This document shows, one piece after another, positions 32,317 to 37,303 of a stretch of 37,303 bases of DNA (positions within the stretch are counted from its first letter, which is position 1; each line of letters begins with the position of its first letter). A model generated the notes under the pieces. It was not told where the DNA came from and ran no database searches. It worked only from the letters and a program-made list of their open reading frames with translations. Both the position numbers and the translations under genes were made by a program. The stretch is from Treponema sp. UBA4267 (lineage in GTDB: Bacteria; Spirochaetota; Spirochaetia; Treponematales; Treponemataceae), in contig DGWD01000036.1 of the NCBI GenBank assembly GCA_002395155.1, positions 1 to 37,303 of the forward strand. The letters run 5' to 3'.

Positions 32317-33336
32317 CTATTTTCCTTCAAGTATAGGCTCTTTGCCTTTTTTATTAATATAAATTGAAGCTGGATTATACTCTTTAATCTGAAGCTTACC
32401 CCACTCATCTTTTAAATAATCAGCATTTCTTACTGTAGTTTTTCCATATCGAAGAGTAGCTTTTGTAATTACAATTTTTATATTTCCAGCATCTATGATT
32501 TTCATGACTTCCGGAGAAATGCCACTGAATGTATAAATATCATGATAACCGTAGCCATCGTTCCAGCTGTCATCAAAACGTTCATAATCTGTGCTTTTTG
32601 CAAGAATTTTTCCATTTTCATCTACAAGGGCAAGCTGGAATTCATAGAGAATCTTGCCATTATATCTATCATCCCAAATAATTCCCATACTAAAAGAGGC
32701 GGGTGCAATTCTATCAGACAAATCCCATTCGCTACTTGCACGCCAGTCATAAGGAGCCCGAAACAAAGCCACACCATCCCTAAAATAAATTCCATCTTTT
32801 GCTACCTCATTTTGATAAACAGAAACATGAGGCCAATAGTATGAAACACCATCCCAATCATCACGACGAACTTTATCCAAGCCCCCTATTAATTTTGAAA
32901 CAACATAAGTAGCTTTTGGTGAATATCCATACCAGACCTTTACAGAATAACTTATGGTACGGTTTGCACGATCAATATTTCCTTTTTCAAGAGCCTCAAA
33001 CTGAACTCCAATAGGCGGATTTTCTGTCCAGTAGCGTTCAAAATCCTTTAGTAAAACAACCCAATCATCATATAAAGAAAATTCATCATATTCCCCAAAA
33101 CCAGGTTTTCCATCATTAATAGTATTTCCAAGCTGAATATAGTGCTGCATATCTTCGCTGTCTTTTTGAGAAGGATCTGCATTAAGTGCATCATAATAAT
33201 ATGCCAGGGCAGACGCATAAAGCTTTTTAGACTCACTCTCTTTTGCCTTCTTTACAAGCGCCGTATATTCAGCATTCTGGGCAAACAATAAAGAGGCAGC
33301 AGTAAAAGTAAGAATCAAAGAAATAATTTTTTTCAT
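32317..33336 (-). CDS. Secreted protein with N-terminal TPR-like helices
   Basis: I start at the ATG at 33336 (MKKIISLILTFTAASLLFA), because GGAG lies 6 bases upstream; an ATG at 33348 is in frame but overlaps that site. The signal peptide is cut near LFA. Residues about 20-70 look like one or two TPR helices (EYTALVKKAKESESKKLY; ALAYYYDALNADPSQKDSE). The rest (about 80-339) is an unrecognised mixed fold with many aromatic residues (FEALEKGNIDRANRTISYSVK; VYQNEVAKDGIYFRDG). The gene is 18 bases after the SprT-like gene and 14 before the small secreted one. Confidence 0.7.
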   Translation of the reverse strand: MKKIISLILTFTAASLLFAQNAEYTALVKKAKESESKKLYASALAYYYDALNADPSQKDSEDMQHYIQLGNTINDGKPGFGEYDEFSLYDDWVVLLKDFERYWTENPPIGVQFEALEKGNIDRANRTISYSVKVWYGYSPKATYVVSKLIGGLDKVRRDDWDGVSYYWPHVSVYQNEVAKDGIYFRDGVALFRAPYDWRASSEWDLSDRIAPASFSMGIIWDDRYNGKILYEFQLALVDENGKILAKSTDYERFDDSWNDGYGYHDIYTFSGISPEVMKIIDAGNIKIVITKATLRYGKTTVRNADYLKDEWGKLQIKEYNPASIYINKKGKEPILEGK

Positions 33337-33354
33337 AGTTTTCTCCATCGGATT

Positions 33355-33810
33355 TTAGAATTCCCAGCCGAGAGGAATCCATAAAGTGCATCCCGCATCA
33401 TGTAATTTTTTCATAATGGCATGAAACATCTCGTGATTATGCCCATCTCCATCATATCCCTGGTATCTTACAACCGGATCATTCTGATCTACATACACAT
33501 GGCAGCATTCGTGGGCAATAACCGACATAATAACACTTTCTTCTTTTTCCATTAATTTAGGATTTACAGCTATAACTTCTCTGTCGGGAAATGCGGTATA
33601 GGGAGACCAGTGATAGGTAATTGCAAAACTGTCATCCGGCAGTTCATTATTGAAGTTGATATAATCAACTTTTAATTCAGAATTAAAATACTGCTTATTT
33701 ATGCTGTCAAACCTTTTTCGTAAACCAGGATCATCACAATAACAATCCCAGGGATTCGCGAATAAGGTTGAGGTCAGCAGGAAGAAAAGTAAAATTAATT
33801 GTTTTTTCAT
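33355..33810 (-). CDS. Secreted SprT-like zinc metalloprotease candidate
   Basis: A 151-aa protein with a signal peptide (KQLILLFFLLTSTLFA, cut before NPW). The mature region has the zinc motif HECCH (HExxH) in IMSVIAHECCHVYVDQ, preceded by a SprT-like YFNSELKVDYINFN. After it comes GHNHEMFHAIMKKLHDAGC, which matches the SprT pattern of a third ligand in a GHG/N-x-x-F helix. SprT-like proteins are normally cytoplasmic, so a secreted one is unusual. Length is close to the SprT core (about 140-170). No Shine-Dalgarno is visible before the ATG at 33810. First of three secreted-protein genes. Confidence 0.7.
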   Translation of the reverse strand: MKKQLILLFFLLTSTLFANPWDCYCDDPGLRKRFDSINKQYFNSELKVDYINFNNELPDDSFAITYHWSPYTAFPDREVIAVNPKLMEKEESVIMSVIAHECCHVYVDQNDPVVRYQGYDGDGHNHEMFHAIMKKLHDAGCTLWIPLGWEF

Positions 33811-33878
33811 TACAGTATTCTGTGATTTAGTTACAAACCAGCAAACATGCTCCTTAAATATGGAGGTACAACTAATTT

Positions 33879-35003
33879 CTAAAAAACATTTTCTCGTAAA
33901 TATAGTGAATCATACTTTACGCAAGCAGCTCCAAAACGCCATCCCCTGCCTATGAAAATAGAAAGAATCATTGTAAAGAAATACAAAACAGATCTAACAG
34001 AGTTTCTTTTTGCACCATATTTTACTAACAGATTTGACATGTCTGTAAAATTGTATGACTGTGCAATTTTTAATGCTGTATGACAATTCTGATTTGTAGC
34101 ATTTGGATCAGCCCCTGAATCAAGCAAAAGTTGAGCAGTCTCTAATGAATTGTTAACTACAGCAAGCATAAGCGGTGTATAACTGTTATAACCAGTATTA
34201 CTAGCCATTCCTTTTACTTTTGCTCTATGCTGTATTAAAACTTTAGCAACATCAACACTATCAAAGATTGCCGCTATACCAAGCAGAGGAATAAAGTCTG
34301 ATGTAAGACGTTTATTTGGTTTGAAGCCTGAATTTAAGATCGCTTCTACAGTATTTACATCATTATTCTTGATTGCCTCAAACATTGCATCTTTTAATTC
34401 TTTTTTATTTGTAGGAATTGCAACGTTAGTGTTATTAATTACTTTGTTTGCCTCTTTAATTTCTTTATTTGTTTTCTGGTTTGCATTTTCACTTGAATTG
34501 CTGTTTGATATAACAACCTCAATATTTTGATTTGCACCGCATTTTGGACAAAATTTTATATTCTGAGTAATTTCAGCACCACAGCTTATACATTTTGAAG
34601 ATGTAATAGCATTTTTTTCATCTTCAAGCTTCATGCCACAACCAGGACAAAACTTGTCATCAGGAGAAACTTCTGCACCACAAGAAGAACAAAGCTTCTT
34701 GATATCATTTTCTGTATTATCACTTTCAAGTTGTTCAGAACTGCCTGTCTGTGTTGAAGCAGGATTATACACTTCTTCTATTGCAGGTTCGGAAATCTGA
34801 ATACTCTCTTTTTCTTCTACAACTTCTATCTGACTAGCGCCACATTCAGAACAGAATTTCGCTTTTTTAGGAAGTTCTGCACCACACTTTATACATTTTG
34901 TAATTTCAGATTCTTTTCTCTGCTCTACAAGATTTGCTCCACATTCAAGGCAAAATTTGGCATTATCAGTATTTTCACTTCCGCATTTCTTACAAATTGT
35001 CAT
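33879..35003 (-). CDS. Four zinc ribbons plus ankyrin repeats, with C-terminal membrane segment
   Basis: A 374-aa protein. Four tandem zinc-ribbon units lie in residues 1-165, each CxxCGxE...KFCxxCG (CKKCGSEN..FCLECG; CIKCGAEL..FCSECG; CSSCGAEV..FCPGCG; CISCGAEI..FCPKCG). A low-complexity Asn/Lys stretch follows at about 165-205. Ankyrin repeats span about 205-330 (NSYTPLMLAVVNNSLETAQLLLDSGADPNA and similar). A membrane segment is near 338-352, then a charged tail. The gene is in line with two further zinc-ribbon genes. Ribbons plus ankyrins suggest binding to other proteins; the function is unknown. Confidence 0.8.
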   Translation of the reverse strand: MTICKKCGSENTDNAKFCLECGANLVEQRKESEITKCIKCGAELPKKAKFCSECGASQIEVVEEKESIQISEPAIEEVYNPASTQTGSSEQLESDNTENDIKKLCSSCGAEVSPDDKFCPGCGMKLEDEKNAITSSKCISCGAEITQNIKFCPKCGANQNIEVVISNSNSSENANQKTNKEIKEANKVINNTNVAIPTNKKELKDAMFEAIKNNDVNTVEAILNSGFKPNKRLTSDFIPLLGIAAIFDSVDVAKVLIQHRAKVKGMASNTGYNSYTPLMLAVVNNSLETAQLLLDSGADPNATNQNCHTALKIAQSYNFTDMSNLLVKYGAKRNSVRSVLYFFTMILSIFIGRGWRFGAACVKYDSLYLRENVF

Positions 35004-35030
35004 TTTGATGTTCCCATTAGAATAAAAGCT

Positions 35031-35891
35031 TTATAAATTAAATCCGATTAATAGTGTTAAACTCGTATTTACTATACAGGCAATTATCCAACTGCCATTC
35101 TTAAATCCACCATTTTCCGACATATAAGAAATTTGAGCTGTTAAATTATCCTTATGCACACTTCTCGCTAATGATATTTTCTCCAAACATCTTTTATAAT
35201 GAAGATAATCTGTAATGCTTCCAAAAATTATACCTATTGACAACAGAATAAGACACATAATAGTGGAAATTACATCGTTACCATTACATATAAGCATCAA
35301 TAAAGAAATGATTTCTGAAACAATCAAAATAATTATACCGACAAGATAATTACGTCTGGCAATTAGATTGTAAGCAGTAACCAAAAATCCTGCCCAACTC
35401 CACGAAAATTTTGATCCTGTAGCAGAAAACTTTGTAAAGGCTTTTTTATAATGATTATAATGATGAATTGTTGAATACGGGTCTGTTGTTCCAGTAATAT
35501 ATGCCCGCATCAAAAGTTCATCTTCATCTGATAAAGAAGCATTTGAAGTCTCATTTGTATTGTTTTGAACAATTTTCGCTTTAGACGGCTGTGTCTGCTG
35601 CTTATCTTCCGGCTGATCCACTTTTGTATCAGATTCATAACTGATTCCTGTATTTTGATTTGTGCCGCATTCTGGACAGAATACAGAATCTGTTGCAAGT
35701 TCAGCGCCACAGTTTATACAGAACTTCTTTTCGCCTTGTACTCTCTTTGCTTCATCAGCCATACGGGCTTCTTCTGCTTTTTTAAGTTCCTCAGATTTTT
35801 TCAACTCTTCAATATTTGTTCCGCATTCCGGACAGAATTTTGAGTTTTCTTCGATTTCTGCTTTGCAAGCAGGACAGATTGTTTTTCCCAT
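35031..35891 (-). CDS. Two zinc ribbons plus C-terminal membrane region (DUF2628-like)
   Basis: A 286-aa protein. Two zinc ribbons (CPACKAEI..FCPECG near residue 6 and CINCGAEL..FCPECG near 58) are separated by a Lys/Glu/Ala-rich helix. A Gln/Asn/Ser-rich linker follows, and from about residue 155 a membrane region with KFSWSWAGFLVTAYNLIARRNYL. That last segment, and the multi-pass portion after it, resembles DUF2628. About three to four membrane helices are expected at the C-terminal end. AGGAG precedes the ATG. It lies 27 bases upstream of the ankyrin-bearing gene in the same unit. Confidence 0.78.
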   Translation of the reverse strand: MGKTICPACKAEIEENSKFCPECGTNIEELKKSEELKKAEEARMADEAKRVQGEKKFCINCGAELATDSVFCPECGTNQNTGISYESDTKVDQPEDKQQTQPSKAKIVQNNTNETSNASLSDEDELLMRAYITGTTDPYSTIHHYNHYKKAFTKFSATGSKFSWSWAGFLVTAYNLIARRNYLVGIIILIVSEIISLLMLICNGNDVISTIMCLILLSIGIIFGSITDYLHYKRCLEKISLARSVHKDNLTAQISYMSENGGFKNGSWIIACIVNTSLTLLIGFNL

Positions 35892-35909
35892 TTTGATTTA
35901 TAACTCCTT

Positions 35910-36515
35910 TTATTTCTTACCAAGAGGAATACGAATACTGCTAAGAAGCCAGCCTATAATCATTAAAAGGATGTCCTCGAAAAAATACCAGTCTGTAAAA
36001 GCAAACAATACATAATTTAGTATTTCGACTGTAAAAAGTAAAAGTCCTAGATTCTTTATAATTATTATTATTTTACTCAATGAAGTTTTCATAAATAAAT
36101 TAATTATAGATAATACAAATGTAAAGAACGCACAGATTCCTGATAGAATTAGTAATAATATACTTATCGAATCATAGTCACTAGGGTAAAAAGATGTAAA
36201 ATATGAAATACAAACAAGAATTAAAAAAAAGTTTGGTAATACCCCGAGAACCCGTTTCTTAGTTGAAAGAGAATCTGTCTGAGGTGATTTTAAATTTTGC
36301 TGAATCTGTTCTTTTAGTTGTACTACAGACTGATTTACATTTTGCTGTGTTTTTTCAATCTGATTTGAGCCACATTTAGGGCAGAATTTTGCATTTGACT
36401 GAAGTTCCGCTCCGCAAGATGAGCAGAAATGTTTTGGTTCAATTTTTGATCCGCATTTCGGGCAGAACTTTGCGTTTTCTGCAAGTTCAGCACCACAAGT
36501 TTTACAGGTTGCCAT
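35910..36515 (-). CDS. Two zinc ribbons plus C-terminal membrane segments
   Basis: A 201-aa protein. Residues 1-52 carry two zinc ribbons (CKTCGAEL..FCPKCG and CSSCGAEL..FCPKCG) with little spacing. A Gln/Asn-rich linker follows (QQNVNQSVVQLKEQIQQN), and from about residue 90 there are four hydrophobic segments (near 92-110, 114-138, 146-164 and 175-193). No known family is recognised for the membrane half. The ribbons closely resemble those of the two following genes. GAGG precedes the ATG. The stop lies 18 bases before the next zinc-ribbon gene start. Confidence 0.78.
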   Translation of the reverse strand: MATCKTCGAELAENAKFCPKCGSKIEPKHFCSSCGAELQSNAKFCPKCGSNQIEKTQQNVNQSVVQLKEQIQQNLKSPQTDSLSTKKRVLGVLPNFFLILVCISYFTSFYPSDYDSISILLLILSGICAFFTFVLSIINLFMKTSLSKIIIIIKNLGLLLFTVEILNYVLFAFTDWYFFEDILLMIIGWLLSSIRIPLGKK

Positions 36516-36548
36516 AATTTTTCCTCACAAGATTTATTTTGATTTTAT

Positions 36549-36596
36549 AACTATTCAGTGCAGAACTGCTTTCTGAAACGCCCGCTCTGAATAGTT
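36549..36596. repeat. Intercistronic inverted repeat between the DUF805 and zinc-ribbon genes
   Basis: AACTATTCAG (36549-36558) and CTGAATAGTT (36587-36596) are perfect 10-bp arms with a 28-base loop that has its own short GCAG/CTG pairing. On the minus strand it is not followed by a U run, so it is not a standard terminator for the left-going operon. It could stabilise or process the mRNA. Confidence 0.45.
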
Positions 36597-36608
36597 TTTG
36601 TTTATTTA

Positions 36609-37148
36609 TTACTGTTCGATTTTTGGTTCGCCATATTTATTTGTTGGAGAAGATGGCTTGAGAGCGAAAATCATAAAAATGATTGCTATTACAACATAAA
36701 TAAAAAGAGACACTCCCATCACTGTACTAAATGTATCTGGTAAAGGATTTGATGCATCAGCAAGAATATCTGATGGAAGACTTAATGTTAAAAATGTAAA
36801 AACAACTGATATAATCAGGATTCCGTATTTTACAATAACAAAAATCCCTGATTTTCCAATATCATGCATTCTTCGAAAACTTATTGCAAAAGCAAAAATA
36901 TAAGCAGCCAAAGGTAAAACAAAAAGTAATATAAATGCTTTTGGAGCAGCACTATCATGATAAACTGTTAATAATATCATCCAAGCTATCATGAATACAC
37001 CACAAATAATTGCGTTGAAAAGAAATGACCACCAGAACTCACTTCTTGTTGCACGTCCCTTAAAATTGAACAGGTTTGAGAAGTATGATTTTATTGATTC
37101 GCCAAAACCTATTTTCTTAATCTGTAATTTTTCATTTGTACCAGCCAT
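36609..37148 (-). CDS. DUF805 family membrane protein
   Basis: A 179-aa multi-pass membrane protein. The NLFNFKGRATRSEFWWSFLFN region (near 24-45) and FRRMHDIGKSG (near 95-105) are the DUF805 hallmarks. Four membrane segments are visible (near 40-62, 69-92, 108-128 and 145-168). The function of the family is not established. GGAGG precedes the ATG, and only about 35 bases separate it from a strong terminator-like hairpin on the right. It heads the run of zinc-ribbon genes, which suggests a shared role at the membrane. Confidence 0.9.
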   Translation of the reverse strand: MAGTNEKLQIKKIGFGESIKSYFSNLFNFKGRATRSEFWWSFLFNAIICGVFMIAWMILLTVYHDSAAPKAFILLFVLPLAAYIFAFAISFRRMHDIGKSGIFVIVKYGILIISVVFTFLTLSLPSDILADASNPLPDTFSTVMGVSLFIYVVIAIIFMIFALKPSSPTNKYGEPKIEQ

Positions 37149-37182
37149 TTTTATTCCTCCTTACGGCTCGTTTTTTTAGTTA

Positions 37183-37235
37183 AAAACAAAAGGACAGTTC
37201 CGCCGCTTTATGCGACAGAACTGTCCTTTTGTTTT
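37183..37235. terminator. Strong terminator-like hairpin at the right edge
   Basis: AAAACAAAAGGACAGTTC (37183-37200) and its exact complement at 37218-37235 form a perfect 18-bp stem with a 17-base loop. An A-rich flank on the left and a T-rich tail on the right suit termination in both directions. It lies just upstream of the DUF805 gene and probably ends a gene outside the window or acts in the leader of this operon. Confidence 0.7.
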
Positions 37236-37279
37236 GTATAAATTATGTTGAATTTTCTGCTAGAACATAGTTCGCCTAA

Positions 37280-37303
37280 GTTGTCGAGTTGTCGAGTTGT
37301 CGA
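37280..37303. repeat. Octamer tandem repeat at the window edge
   Basis: GTTGTCGA is repeated three times exactly at 37280-37303 and runs into the edge, so the array may be longer. Nothing can be said about its function. Confidence 0.75.

Noticed and set aside
33831..33855. Five-codon frame MFAGL with AAGGAG upstream of the SprT-like gene
   Set aside because: The ribosome binding site is one base from the ATG, too close to work well; probably chance.
35565..36015. Plus-strand Cys/Phe-rich open frames opposite the zinc-ribbon genes
   Set aside because: They mirror the repeated CxxCG coding pattern of the minus strand and have no ribosome binding sites or protein-like composition.

Overview
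The window is AT-rich, Gram-negative-type DNA. It most resembles a host-associated or rumen-type Treponema (Spirochaetes). Pointers are periplasmic binding proteins and a beta-barrel outer-membrane-like protein, a sodium-pump oxaloacetate decarboxylase set, a MsmK-type shared sugar ATPase, and a partial gene at the left edge whose first residues (MVKIRLKR) look like ribosomal protein bS16. The genus is an inference from gene content and was not tested by search. Nearly every gene is on the minus strand; the only plus-strand gene I support is at 23123-23806.

Layout from left to right (transcription mostly right to left). 1-25: start of a probable rpsP with its promoter. 137-3920: argH followed by a polar amino-acid ABC transporter (binding protein, permease, ATPase). 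3998-17132: a nine-gene carbohydrate-type ABC cluster. In transcription order it holds a 1015-aa membrane-anchored binding protein with two carbohydrate-binding-like sandwiches, a MalF/MalG pair, an NHL/TPR protein, a Yip1-type membrane protein, an 884-aa DUF5696-type protein, a second MalF/MalG pair and a second binding protein. There is no ATPase in it. 17210-18810: PadR regulator, DUF1700/DUF4097-like protein and PspC, preceded by a 190-nt leader packed with hairpins. 19147-22946: oadG-oadA-oadB sodium-pump decarboxylase. 23123-23806: plus-strand multi-TM protein. 23891-26035: lysC-dapB. 26146-28053: RNase II/R family exonuclease. 28159-29436: outer-membrane beta-barrel candidate. 29546-30667: MsmK/UgpC-type ATPase, the likely motor for the sugar cluster. 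30872-31582: DUF554 protein. 31646-31727: tRNA-Leu(GAG). 31817-33810: three secreted proteins, one a SprT-like metalloprotease. 33879-37148: three zinc-ribbon proteins and a DUF805 membrane protein. The right edge has a perfect 18-bp hairpin and an octamer tandem repeat.

The strongest candidate for an undescribed system is the 3998-17132 cluster: two importer channels and two binding proteins built around three unusual accessory proteins (NHL/TPR, Yip1, DUF5696) in one tightly spaced unit. Its ATPase is probably supplied by the stand-alone gene at 29546-30667. Secondary points are two genes (argH and the RNase) whose promoters overlap the preceding terminator and whose ATG follows the -10 box by 7-8 nt with no Shine-Dalgarno, suggesting leaderless mRNAs; the structured padR leader; the tandem biotinyl domains in OadA; and the local family of zinc-ribbon proteins.

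All functional names come from motifs and remembered family features. Nothing was searched or modelled.
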